Shown here piece after piece: positions 1 to 10,225 of a stretch of DNA of 64,000 nucleotides. The position numbers were made by a program, and so were the translations under genes. The stretch covers positions 19,453,346-19,517,345 of the forward strand of contig CM020618.1 in assembly GCA_009829735.1 (NCBI GenBank), in the 5' to 3' direction. The stretch is from Pyropia yezoensis. Its lineage: Eukaryota > Rhodophyta > Bangiophyceae > Bangiales > Bangiaceae. Position 1 is the stretch's first letter. Every line of letters begins with the position of its first letter. The notes below the pieces were generated by a model. It did not search any database, was not told where the DNA came from, and worked only from the letters and a program-made list of their open reading frames with translations.

Positions 1-64
1 CCGTTTTGTGTGTGCAGCTGCCGTGGCCGACCGGCTGGCCCCGCCGTGGCCATCGCAGGCACGT

Positions 65-206
65 TGGGGGGGGGGGGGGGGGGGGGGGGTGGGGTGGGTG
101 TGCTCGACATCGATGCCGCCCGGCCCGCCGCTCGAGGGGGGGGTGTGGTGGGTACACGCCACCGAGAGGGTTGGGGGGGGGGGGTGGGGGGGGGGGGGGG
201 GGGGGG
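65..206. repeat. Long G homopolymer tracts
   Basis: Two nearly pure G runs (about 66-90 and 173-206) lie at the left edge of the window. They are typical of the low-complexity, G-quadruplex-capable tracts that recur across the first 13.5 kb. No coding or element assignment is possible here, and run lengths in such tracts are often unreliable in assemblies. Confidence 0.9.
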
Positions 207-589
207 CCGAGGGGGGCCGAGGCGGAGGGGCGCCGCGGGACGCGGGCGCTCCCACGCGGCACCCGCGCGACGCGACGGCGGGCGGCGGGCGCGTCTCGCC
301 CCCGCGGGGCCACACTGGCCGACCGGCTGCCGGGCGGGCCCGTCGCCTCTGTTTACCGCCGTCGCCCTTTCACGGCCAACCCCCCCCCCCCCTCCCCTGT
401 ACTGTACTACATACCGTTCCTTCCCCCCACTCCCCCCCCGTACCGCTGGCAGAAACCGCCCTTTCTTCCCCCCTGTTTCCCCTCCCGCCCCGGCCACCAC
501 CGCCGTTGGCGCGTCGCCCCGACGCCCCCCCCGCGCCCCTGCTCTCCCCCCCCACCCCCCCCCCCACCCCCCCCCCCCCCCCCCCCACC

Positions 590-2563
590 ATGCCCCCCTC
601 CCCGGGCTCTTCCGTCGCCCCCGCCGCCGCCGCCGCCGCCGCCTCCGCCGCCGCCACGGCGGCGGCGCCGTCGTCGGCGCTGTCCCTCTTTGCCTTTGAC
701 GCCAAAACCCCATCGGCGGGGCGGCTGCTGTTTGTGGTGGGCCCCGCCGCGGCCGACGCGGCAGCGTCTGCCGACGCGGCGGCGACGCTGTTTGTGGCCG
801 CCGAGGCGCTCGCGGCGGGCGTCTTTGGGGAGGACGACGACGACGACGACGAGGAGGGGGAGGGCGACGACGACGACGGGCGGGGGGACGGTGAGGGGGG
901 GGGGAGGGGGAGGTGGGGGCGGTGGCGGGTGGAGGGACAGGGGGGGGCGACGCTGCTCGGGGGGGGGGGGGGGACGCGGGGGGCACCACCGCCGCCGCCG
1001 CCGCCGCCGCACGGGGGGGGGGGGCAGCAGCACGGGTGCAGCGGTGGGAAGAGGGGGGGGGGATGGCGCCCCCCCCCGCGCCGCCGCCCCCGCCGCGGTC
1101 GCCGCCGCCGCGGCCGCCGCCGCCGCCGCTGCGCCCGCGGGGCTGTCGCTGCCGCCGCCGTCCCCGCCGCCGACGCCGCCGCCGCCGCCCGCAGCGGCGG
1201 CGGCGCGCCCGTCGTCTGGCCCGCCGTCCCCCTCGTCGGTGGCGAGCGCCGCGTCCAGCCGGTCGTGCTCCTCCTCCCCCTCCTCGTCGGGGGGCACCAC
1301 GTCCACGGCGACGCGGTCCATCCCGCCGCCCCCGCTCTTCCCGCCCCCCCCCCGGCTGCCGTCTGCGTCCTCGTCACCGTCTGCGGGGGGCAACCCCCCT
1401 TCGCCCCCCCCCGCCGCCGCCACTACCACCACCACCACCGCCGCCGCCGCCACTACCGCCACCACCACCGCCGCCGCCGCCGCTTACCCGCCCCCCCCGC
1501 CGTGGCTCCGCCCCCCGGCCGCCACCCCCCCGGCGGTAGCGTCGCTGGTGACGACCACCACCGGCGCGGCGGTGGCGGCGATGGAGGTCACCCGCGGCGG
1601 GCAGGTGTACGTGGGGATTGCGGCGGCGCCCGCGTGGGCGGCCGCCCACCCGGCCGGCGGCGCCGCCTTCCTCCGCGCCGTCCCGCCGGCGCTCGCCGCC
1701 GCCGCGCGCCTCCACACGGGCGGCCGCCTGTGCGCCGCCGACGCGCCCGCCCTCCGCGCCGCCGTACTGGGGCTGTGTGTGGGGGTGCCGCCGCCGCCGC
1801 CGCCGCCGCCACGGACGTCCCCGCAGCTGCCGCTGCTGCCGCCAGACGACCGTGGGGGGGGGGGGGGGGCGGCGGCGGCGGCGTGGATGGCGGGGGGGGG
1901 GACGCGCCCGCCCCCGTTGACGGGTGGGCGGCGCACGGGGGGGTGGTGGGCCTGCCGCCGGCGGGCCGCGGCCGGGGCCCGTCCCTCGCAGCCGCGCTCG
2001 CGCGGGTGGTGGCGCCGCTGCCCCCCCCCGGGGCGGCGCACCCCGCGGTGGCGCGGGCGGTGACGCGGATCGTGGGCGGCCTGGACGGGGTGGTGGGGTG
2101 GGTGGTGGTGCGCGTCGCCGACGGGCCGGACCGGGGGGTGGGGGGGGAGGGGGGGGAGGTGGTTGGCTGGGCGGGCCTCGCCCCGCCCACCGCCGCCGCG
2201 CTCGTCCGGTACCTCCGGGTGGGCATGTGGGGGTGGGCGGCCCGCGACGGCGGCGGCGGCGGCGGCGGCGGTGCCGCCGCCGACGGCGGCAACGGCGCGT
2301 ACGGTGCCAATGACGATGGCGGTGACGCCGAGCCGCCGCGGCGGCCGCCGCCGCCACCGCCGCCGCCGCCCCACCCGCTGCTCGCCGCAAACGCTGCCGC
2401 GGGCCGCGGGGCGGTGCAGCTGGGCATCTGCTGTGCGGCAACGCCGTCGTCGCGGCTGCGGGTGGGGGTGGAGGCGGCGGGCCCACTGGCGCTGGCCGTT
2501 GCGTACGTGCGCACCCCCGCGGAGGAGGAGGCGTACGCGGCGGGGCCGGCGCGGCGGCGGTGG

Positions 2564-2595
<32 letters not shown>

Positions 2596-3079
2596 GCAGG
2601 GGCGCCACGGCCAGCAGCAGGGGGGGGGGGGGGAGGGGGGTGGCGGCGCCACCTGCAGCAGCGACGCGGGCAGCAGCAGCACCGCCAGCGGGTGGCGGTG
2701 GGCGGTGGGCGGGGGGGACGACGGCACGGACGAGGACGGGTGGGCGGCGGGGGCGGGGGGCGGGGGGCGGTGGGGGGGGGGGGGGGCGGCGGACCTCGAC
2801 TCGGATGGCTGCGGCGGCGGCGGCGGCGGCGGCAGCGACGGGGTGGAGCTGCCGACGGTCGGCCGCGGCGGCGGCGGCGGCAGGGGCCCCCCGCGGGCGC
2901 CCCCCCTGCGCGGGGGCGAGCCCGAGGCGGACCGCCTGCTGCACCTGCCGCCGGGGTGTGACGCCGCGGCGGTGGCGGCGGTGGTGGCCGCGCGCGCCGC
3001 CGTGGAGCTGCCGTCCCTGGCGGCCGCGCTGGGCAGGGGGGGGGGGGCGGGGGGCAAGGCCGCCGGCTGGGGGTGGTGA
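590..3079 (+). CDS. Uncharacterised low-complexity gene, frame interrupted
   Basis: I do not recognise this gene. An ATG at 590 sits in an ACC-ATG context after a C-rich leader and opens the same frame that ends with TGA at 3077-3079. Protein-like stretches lie in more than one frame. From 590 to about 880 the product contains LFAFDAKTPSAGRLLFVVGP followed by an acidic Asp/Glu run. From about 1530 to 1790 a different frame reads better (GGQVYVGIAAAP, then LHTGGRLCAADAPALRAAVL). From about 1940 to the stop the first frame resumes (GGLDGVVGWVVVRVADGP, VQLGICCAATPSSRLRVGVE, EADRLLHLPPGCDAAAVAAV). The stretches are separated by pure G or C runs, so homopolymer length errors or unseen introns could explain the jumps. 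Poly-Ala, poly-Pro and poly-Gly encoded by GC-rich trinucleotides make much of it compositionally biased. The ATG and the final stop are plausible; the internal structure is not resolved. Function unknown. Confidence 0.35.
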
Positions 3080-5380
3080 CCCGCCCGCGCCGTGCACACG
3101 CCGTGCCGTGCCGCTGGCCGGCGGGCGTCGTGGGCGTGGACCGGTGGGGGTAGTGGTTGGGGGTGCCGCCCCGTTGCAACTAGGACCAGGGGCGGGGTGC
3201 TGGTGGCGGGGAACCCCCACACGGCGGAGCCCCCACCCGGCGGAGCCCCCACCCGGCGGCGACGGGTGCTGTGGCGGAGCGTCCTCTGCCAGCTGGCGGA
3301 CGCTGGACAACCCCGCGGTGGCCGCGGCGGGCGCCCGCGCTGGTGGCGCCCCCGCCCCAGGCGCGTGCGTTTCAGCCACGTGGACGCACGTGGGCACCCA
3401 CATCCAAACTTCCGTACGAGGCGGTCGGCAAGGGCGGCGGGCGGCGAGGCGGCGGCGGCGGCGGCGCCGCCGCGGCAGCGGACGACGACCCGCGGGCGGC
3501 GGCCCTCTTCCCCGTCCCGGGGCTGGACGTTCGCATGGTCAATGGGGCGTGGGGGGTGCACCACGCTGCTGGGCAGAGCTCCCCGTCGGCAGTTGCGGCA
3601 CCCCTGACCTGCCCTGGCGGGGCTCCCCCGCCCGCGGTGCTAGGCCTGTACCATTCGCAACGTGTGCCATGGCAACACGTTGGGCGGTGGTGGCAGCGGT
3701 GGCGGTGGCGGTGGCGGTGGCGGTGGCGGTGGCGGTGGCGGTGGCGGTGGCGGTTATGGTCGCTGCGGCCAACCCGCTGACGGTGTTTGTGGCTTTGTCG
3801 CTCTTCCCGTCAACGGGGCCGACATCCTGACGTTGGGATTCTCCCCTTCTACCCCGTCGACCCACCTGTCAAGTGTGCGGCAGTGGGCGCCGGTATCTGT
3901 GGGCTCGTGCGGGCGTGGCGACGGGTGCCACTAACGGGTGTTGCATCGGCGGGGACGATGGGGGTGGCGGCAGCGGCGGCGGCGGGCTGGCGACCACCGT
4001 AGCTGCCCCACCCGCCGCTGTTGTGCCCACGGTACAAATTGTCAACGCGCCGCCGGGCTTGGCGCCGCGGACGCGGCGCGGTCACCTAGGTGGCGGCCCC
4101 GCACGGCTGGCTGGAAGGCGGGCGGGAGGCTGGCGGGCACCCACGACACGGTGCACCGTTCCCGCCACGGGTGCACCAGCCCGTGCCGTTTGACGCCCTG
4201 CACGTGGGTGGGCTGTTTGGCAAGCAGGGGGGAGTCACCGTCTGTGCTGGGCCGGGAGGGGGATGGGGCTGGGGTGGACGCGAAGAGGGTGACGTTAAGA
4301 AAAGAGAAGGAAGGATGCAGGACACAAGTGAGGTGACTCGCTGCGCGCCAGGAGAGAGAGTCAACGGCCCCTGCCTGCTGTGGACGCGCTGTCGGCCCGG
4401 CGCCCCAGTGAGTCTGCCCATGCGTCAGGTTTCCTGCCTTCGTAGCAGAGGAAAGATGCTGTTCCTATCAGAAAGGCCATGCCCCAAGGTCGCTACCCAC
4501 TCGCACTCACGCTCTCGCAACCCCCCTCACCCCCCCACGCAACCGCAAACCCCTACCACTCACACGCCAACGACATACGCACTCAAGCTTCCCTCGACCA
4601 ACCAGAATAGCACGCACTCACGCTGCCACACAACACACCCAACACCATCACACAGCCACCCACACCCCACCGCCACGACAAGTCCCAGCCCGCCTCTCGC
4701 ACGTCATTCGCCTTGTGCCGCTCGCTCCTTTTGTGCGGCTCGCCCGCCTGGCGCTGCTCGCCCGCCTCACGCCGCCCGTCCGCCTTGACCTCGCTCTGTC
4801 CACACACCTTGTGCCGCATGCCCGCCCGCCTTGCTCCACCAACGCTGCGACAGCGCCGCCCACGCCGCGTCCCAGCAACCGCACAGTCAGCAACACCACC
4901 CCCTCGGTCACTCGCAGCGACACTACACCGCACCAGGATACCCCTCTGACGCTCCAACAGTGCAACAGGACGTCCTTCCCCTCGAATCACCCGCCCCCCG
5001 GCCACCCGCCCGGCCTCATGGCCCACCCTCTACCCCCCAGCCGGACCCCGTCCCTCCTTCCAAACAACCCCATCCCCTGGCGGTCCCTTAGCCGCGCCCC
5101 CCCAACCGGACTCTTGCCCTCCGCCCTGGCCAGTGTTATCTGCCCGCTCAGGTGGGCGCGGAGGAAATGCAAGGAAAGACGAGTGCCAAAAAAAACAGAA
5201 GAAAGAAGCCTAGCATCCCATCCTTACCACATCCGTGTTCTGTCGTCACCACGACCGTCCACCCTCTGCAGGGCTCCTGCCTCCCCCGACACCCCCACGA
5301 CACTCACCCCCCTCACACCACAACCCACGCCACTCCCCCCGCCCTCAATACCCACACGCGCGCACCAGCCAAAAGCGTGC
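3080..5380. other. No gene recognised; GC- then AC-rich spacer
   Basis: This 2.3-kb stretch lies between the uncharacterised gene and the 3' end of the OSCP gene. It contains a short tandem copy of the motif cggcggagcccccacc near 3225-3257, a GGTGGC hexamer repeat (separate entry) and, from about 4490 to 5370, an A/C-rich strand with CCAC and CACA words. Open frames here are long on several strands at once because of composition, and none shows a recognisable domain. Confidence 0.6.
3698..3754. repeat. (GGTGGC)n microsatellite
   Basis: About nine perfect copies of the hexamer GGTGGC. On the plus strand it could encode poly-Gly, but the surrounding frame shows no other protein-like character. 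Confidence 0.95.
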
Positions 5381-5953
5381 TCAACCCTCCAGCGTCTTTT
5401 GGAGGAAGGAGGTGACCTTCATCAGCTCCGCCTTGACGCTCAGGTCCACAAACTTGTCACCCACCTGGACGGTAAAACCGCCGACGAGCTCCGGGTCCAC
5501 CACAGCCGCCACGTCCACCTCCACCCCCGAGCCCGCGCCGAAAAAGCGCTTGACAATGCTCTTCTTGAGCAGCGCCAGTTCCCACTCGCTCAGCGCCGCC
5601 GCGGACGTCACAATCGCCTCGTGGGCGCCGCCCCCAACGGCGACCATGGCGTGAAAGTCGTCCAGGATCTTTTCCGCGTCGGTCGCCCGCCCATTCTCAG
5701 CGACGACGTAGAGGAAGGTGGCGAGTGTGGGATGGAAATCCCCGGCCTTCATCACCGACCCGAGCACGTCCTTCTTGGCCGACCGCGACAGCGACGGGTC
5801 ACGGAGGAAGTCGGTGAAAGGCGCCGACGCGGCAGCAAGGGAGCGAAGCTTGGCCACATCCGTCCGCACCGCGTCCAGCGCCGACGCCTTGGTCGCTGCG
5901 CCGTACAGGGCGTTGGCGTAGCGGCCAGTGAGGCCGACAGCCATGCGCGACAT
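5381..5953 (-). CDS. Mitochondrial ATP synthase OSCP (delta) subunit
   Basis: This encodes the oligomycin-sensitivity-conferring protein. OSCP sits on top of the F1 head of mitochondrial ATP synthase and ties it to the peripheral stalk. From the ATG at 5953 the product is 190 aa. It starts MSRMAVG and runs straight into the family N-terminal signature LTGRYANALYGAATK, which binds F1 alpha termini. FLYVVAENGRATDAEKILDDF matches the conserved LLAENGR region, and PELVGGFTVQVGDKFVDLSV is the diagnostic C-terminal beta-rich motif. Length and motif order fit eukaryotic OSCP (about 190-215 aa). The frame stays open upstream of the ATG, where RRVDRRYTTP looks like presequence, but no in-frame ATG is visible there. 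A short 5' exon supplying the rest of the targeting peptide is therefore possible. It is transcribed in the same direction as the KH gene to its right, about 1.4 kb away. Identification is secure; the exact start is not. Confidence 0.93.
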   Translation of the reverse strand: MSRMAVGLTGRYANALYGAATKASALDAVRTDVAKLRSLAAASAPFTDFLRDPSLSRSAKKDVLGSVMKAGDFHPTLATFLYVVAENGRATDAEKILDDFHAMVAVGGGAHEAIVTSAAALSEWELALLKKSIVKRFFGAGSGVEVDVAAVVDPELVGGFTVQVGDKFVDLSVKAELMKVTSFLQKTLEG

Positions 5954-7272
5954 GATAGGCGTCGTGTACCGCCGATCCACACGCCGCAACGACAGTGAGG
6001 CAAGAGGGGGGGGGGGGCCAAGATGGTTACCGTGCCCAACAGCGCCAAGCGATCGTGGGGGCGGGGCAGGCAGAGGGGGCCGGGTGGGGGGGACGAGGCG
6101 GGCGCAGAGGACGCGGCGGGAATGACGCCACGACGGTCGGGCCGCGGAGGGGAGAAGGTGGGCCCGGCCAACCGCCTACGTTGAGAGCGCGTGGGGAGGG
6201 GGGGGTGGGGGACATCCGTTTCCAATCGTTCTCGTGGGGTCCCTCCTAGCTAGCAGCTGTGCGCACGGTGGTCAATCGAGCAATATAATTACATTCAAGT
6301 TGTCACAAGTGTGTATTGATCGTCCATTGATTGCCGTTACCAAAGAGCTGAAATGGTGCATGGAAATTATAAAGGATCGAGCAATTCTAGGGATAACACG
6401 TAGATGTGAGGCTGACTACGCTGCACGCGTGAAGAAGCGATGTTGTTTGGAGCGAGTATTTTCGGATCAACTCTGCCATCGCCGTGGTGAGCGGGCGGTG
6501 AGCTTCTCAAACGCTGACCTATCTAGGTACTGGGCCACCACGCACCGCACTTGCAGATCGGGCTGCGGGATCGCCGGGCACGGCCACGACGCGATGACTG
6601 CTGTCTGGCGCGCGGCCGACGCACGGGGTGGCCACCTGCGCCACATCTCTCGGCGCCGCCGCTACTGCTCTTGCCCCTTACTGTGATGCCCGAGATGACG
6701 CCCGAGGCGTGCCGACGGACGACGCCCGGCGGTGCGTGATTGCCGGACCCAGCAAAGCAGGAATTCTGCCGCGCACAAGACCGGAGGTGGACTGGACGCA
6801 GGGGGCGAGGTGCCAACCACGACGAGGCTGCGTCGCGGACGACGCAGTGATGATCTGCTGTGATGCGCACTTGCTCGCGACGGCGCGAAAACTTCGCTGG
6901 CTGCTCGTCGCCCTTTGTCTCGCTTGCTACACCCCGCGCCGTACCCCCGATGGTGCGCCTCGACGGCCGCAGCTCGCGCTCCCCCTCACACCACTCTTCC
7001 TGTGCCACAACTCCCCCCCTGTGCCGCGACCACTCTTCTCCCACCCACCCCCTCACTTCCTGACGGCCTATCCCTCCACGCCGGGACGAGCCCTCCCCCT
7101 CCCTCAGACCACCCCTTCCCCGGGCAGCCGCTCTCCACATGCCTCAACTCTCTCCGTGCGCCCGCAGCCCCCATGAGCCACCACGCCCCGTTCAGGCCGT
7201 GTGATCCACACTCCCCCTCCCACCGCCGCCCTCCACTGGACGGCGGAGGACGGTGCCGACCAAGCCGACAAC
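5954..7272. other. Intergenic: OSCP 5' flank and KH-gene 3' flank
   Basis: No gene recognised. 6240-6500 is markedly lower in GC than its surroundings and is the likely promoter region of the leftward OSCP gene. 6500-7272 is GC-rich and probably contains the 3' untranslated region of the KH gene. A 26-codon duplication of the end of the KH gene begins at 7273. Confidence 0.5.
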
Positions 7273-7428
7273 CCGCCCCACCCTCCTACGCCACTGGGCT
7301 GTCGTCCACCGCCCGCCGCCCGCCGTCGGGTACCGGCTGGGGCATGCCCCCCGCCCCACCCTCCTACGCCACTGGACTGTCGTCCACCGCCCGCCGCCCG
7401 CCGTCGGGTACCGGCTGGGGCATGCCCC
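7273..7428. repeat. 78-bp tandem duplication at the 3' end of the KH gene
   Basis: Two direct copies, 7273-7350 and 7351-7428, differ at a single visible position (7297 g versus 7375 a). Seventy-eight bases equal 26 codons. The right copy contains the last codons and the TAG stop (7364-7366 on the plus strand) of the leftward KH gene. The left copy repeats the same coding tail and stop downstream of the functional stop. Confidence 0.95.
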
Positions 7429-10225
7429 CCGCCGCTGCCGGAGGCGCCGTTGGGAGCATCCCATAGCCGTACATGGCGGTCGGTGGCACTCCCGCCACCG
7501 GGAGGCCTCCTTGCCGCGGTGTGGCTGCAGCCGCTGCCGCCGCCTGGTGCTGCTGGTGCGCATAAAACTGTTGGGCCGCCGCCGCGGCGGCTGCGTAGTA
7601 CGCGCGCACGTCCATGACATTGGCCGGCACGGCGGGTGCTGGTGGCGCGCCCGCCCCCCCCGGTGGGCCGGCGTACATCATTCCGTCGTACGGGGGCGAC
7701 CCCATGACTGCCGGCGGCTGCACGTGCCCCTGAGGAGGCCCTCGGTACATGAGCTGCGGGTAGTACGAGAAGGGCTGCTGGGCAACCAGCATCGGCGACA
7801 CGGCCATGCGACCGACGGCAGGGCCTAGCGCCCCCCCTGGTCCCGGCCCGGGCAAGGCGGGAGGCGGGGAGCCAACGCCGGTTGCACCATGCGCGCCGGG
7901 GCCAACCCCCGGCGGCATCCCGCGAGGCGGGGAGGTGCCCCCGCCGGCCGACGCGGACGCGGCAGCGGCCATCGCAACGTGGTGCTGATACGCGAGTGGG
8001 CCCAGGTGCGGGGGCGCTGCTGCCAGCGGTGGCAACACCCCATGGTAGCCCCCATGTGGGTGGTACTGCCCGTGGTGCCCGTGGTGGTGGAGCCCGTGGT
8101 AGTGGTGGGGGTGAGAGGCTGGCATGGCCGTTCCGGGCGGGGCAGGGTGAATGCCCCCAACGCGGTCGGATATCAGCTTCTTTGCCAGGTCCACTGCCCA
8201 ACGGGTGCCCGTGATGGTTACCGCCCGCAGCGTGGGGGGCGCCGCTCGGGAGGGGAGCGCAGGATTGGAGGCGCCGCCAGTCGTGACGACCTGCGGCACG
8301 CCCCCTGCAGCTGCGGCAGCGGCGTTGCTAGCTGCCGTCGGCGCGCCACCTTCCGTTGCCACGGCCACTACCGCAGGGGTGACTGCGCGTCCGCCCGCTG
8401 CAATCGCTGGGATTCCGCTTGCTCCCGCCAACCCCGCCCCGTTCCCGCCGCTGTTCATGGGTGCGTTGGTATCCTTGTGCACCTGTACCGAAGCGCCCGA
8501 CCGGTCCTGGATGGTCTGCACGTGCACGCCACCACGGCCGATGAGGAGCCCCACCTTGTCGTTGCGGACGCCAATCGTTTCGCGCACGGGCGAGCCGCTG
8601 CCGCTTCCGGCGGACAGCCCGCCGCCACCGCTGGCTGTTGCCCCGTCGGCGGCCGCGTTGCTGGCACGCCGCGGCGGGCCAGACGGAGAGCGGTCGGTGA
8701 CGCCTTCGCTCCCTCCACTTCCACCACCGCGCGGCGGGGACACCCCGCCTGCAGAGACGACGCACGCGCCCGGCCGACCGCCGCTGTGACGGCCGTGGCC
8801 CTCGGTGAGCATGGACGCCGCGTTGCGGACAGCGTGCTGGCGGCCAGTAATCTGCACGTGCACCAGGGCCGGGGCGGGGGGCCGATCGGGTCCCCGCGCG
8901 GCGGACGTCCCTCGCACGTCCGCAGCGGCGCTGGTTCCAGTCGGCGCGCCCGCCGCGGCGGCGACAGCCCCGCCCGTACTAGAGCCTACAGAAGAACCGG
9001 CGGCAGGCCCCGTCACTACCAGCTTGGCGCCCGTCTGCGAGGCAATCTGACGCAGTCGGTCCGGCGCGGTCAGCGCCCCGGCGGGGGCCGAGAGGGACTG
9101 GGAGAAGGAGCCACCGCGGCCTCCACCTCCATAGCCACCACCGCCGCCGCCACCACCCCCCCCTCGGGGTCGGGCGACAACCTCATTCACGAGCGTCTTG
9201 GCCATGGTCACCGCCTCGGGTGGTCCATTGATCGTGATCATCTTGGATGAAGCCGTTGCGTCGAGCACATCGTTGTGGACAACGATGATCGCGCCCGACT
9301 TCAACTGCAGCGACTTGATCACCGTCCCGTGCGAGCCAATGACAGAGCCGACGGCGGCAAGCGGCACCCACATCTCCATCACCGTCTCACGCGGCTGGGT
9401 GCTCTCCCCGTATGCGTGCGCGTCAGCGGCAGACGCTGGGCCGCCAGCCACACGACCATGGCTGGCCGCCCCAACTCCATTGGGCAGCCCCGCCGACCTG
9501 TTCGGCGCCTCAACAACCCCATTGGGCACTCCAACGTGGCTCGGACCTAGGCCTCCAAGCTTGGCTCGGTCCGTCGCCCCCACCGGATGTGTATTGCCCA
9601 CCGCGGGCGATGCAGCAGAGCCTGCCCACGCTGCCGACGTGGGCGCCCCCGCCGTCCCCGCCGTCGCTGCTGTCCCCGTCACCACTGCCGCCTCAGGTGC
9701 CGCCGTCCCAGCCGCTGCCGTCGTCCCAGCAGCTGCCGCCAGGGGTGCCACCGCCCCTCCAGCCGGGCACGGTGCCGTCATTCCAACCTCTGCGGGCTCG
9801 CCGCCGCTTGCCGCCGCCAGAGCGCCCGTTGACACTGGCGGTAGTGACGCGGCCGCCGGCTGCGGCGGCGACAGCCGCGGCTGGCCCGGCGCGACGGCGC
9901 CCTCCATGCTGAACGAACCAAAGTCGTTGACCAGGCTGTTGACGCTGCTCAGCGGCCCATCCCCCCGGTGCTTGACCGACGGACCCGGCACCGTGGCAGC
10001 CGAAGAGCCAGTGACAGGGCCAGGGGCGGCCTCGACGGCATTGATCGGGGGGGCCGACAGCCCGCCCGCGGGGGCGTCAGCGCCCAGGTTGGCAGCAGAT
10101 CCCCGCGGGGGTGGCAGCGCGGCCACCCCCCCAGACGCCATGGCGGGGTGTGCGACCGCCGTCGGCGTGCCACCGGGGGTGGGAATCCCCACGGGGGGCA
10201 CCGGGCTGGCCACCGCCGCGTCCAT
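7364..10225 (-). CDS. KH-domain RNA-binding protein
   Basis: A single open frame of 953 aa from the ATG at 10225; the frame extends only 32 further codons upstream to a stop, without another ATG. After about 270 residues of Ala/Pro/Gly-rich linker come KH modules. KH1 (about 283-350) reads MWVPLAAVGSVIGSHGTVIK with GXXG loop GSHG at about 297-300. A degenerate KH2 (about 385-475) has RLRQIASQTGAKLVVTG but no clear GXXG, with its second half (VHVQITGRQHAVRNA) displaced by an Ala/Gly insert. KH3 (about 550-690) has VGLLIGRGGVHVQTIQ with GXXG loop GRGG at about 563-566, and again a ~75-residue insert before AVTITGTRWAVDLAKKLI. A Gly-rich linker follows KH1, and the C-terminal third is Ala/Gln/Pro/Met-rich. 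Such proteins (hnRNP K, PCBP and FUBP types) bind single-stranded RNA or DNA in mRNA processing and stability; specificity cannot be read from the sequence. Confidence 0.88.
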   Translation of the reverse strand: MDAAVASPVPPVGIPTPGGTPTAVAHPAMASGGVAALPPPRGSAANLGADAPAGGLSAPPINAVEAAPGPVTGSSAATVPGPSVKHRGDGPLSSVNSLVNDFGSFSMEGAVAPGQPRLSPPQPAAASLPPVSTGALAAASGGEPAEVGMTAPCPAGGAVAPLAAAAGTTAAAGTAAPEAAVVTGTAATAGTAGAPTSAAWAGSAASPAVGNTHPVGATDRAKLGGLGPSHVGVPNGVVEAPNRSAGLPNGVGAASHGRVAGGPASAADAHAYGESTQPRETVMEMWVPLAAVGSVIGSHGTVIKSLQLKSGAIIVVHNDVLDATASSKMITINGPPEAVTMAKTLVNEVVARPRGGGGGGGGGGYGGGGRGGSFSQSLSAPAGALTAPDRLRQIASQTGAKLVVTGPAAGSSVGSSTGGAVAAAAGAPTGTSAAADVRGTSAARGPDRPPAPALVHVQITGRQHAVRNAASMLTEGHGRHSGGRPGACVVSAGGVSPPRGGGSGGSEGVTDRSPSGPPRRASNAAADGATASGGGGLSAGSGSGSPVRETIGVRNDKVGLLIGRGGVHVQTIQDRSGASVQVHKDTNAPMNSGGNGAGLAGASGIPAIAAGGRAVTPAVVAVATEGGAPTAASNAAAAAAGGVPQVVTTGGASNPALPSRAAPPTLRAVTITGTRWAVDLAKKLISDRVGGIHPAPPGTAMPASHPHHYHGLHHHGHHGQYHPHGGYHGVLPPLAAAPPHLGPLAYQHHVAMAAAASASAGGGTSPPRGMPPGVGPGAHGATGVGSPPPALPGPGPGGALGPAVGRMAVSPMLVAQQPFSYYPQLMYRGPPQGHVQPPAVMGSPPYDGMMYAGPPGGAGAPPAPAVPANVMDVRAYYAAAAAAAQQFYAHQQHQAAAAAAATPRQGGLPVAGVPPTAMYGYGMLPTAPPAAAGGMPQPVPDGGRRAVDDSPVA

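Noticed and set aside
2163..3830. 555-codon plus-strand frame overlapping the end of the first gene
   Set aside because: It is Arg/Gly/Ala low complexity from GGC/GGT triplets and continues through a microsatellite without any domain.
4715..5998. 427-codon plus-strand frame
   Set aside because: Its second half is antisense to the OSCP gene and the rest is Pro/Thr/His-rich A/C repeat.
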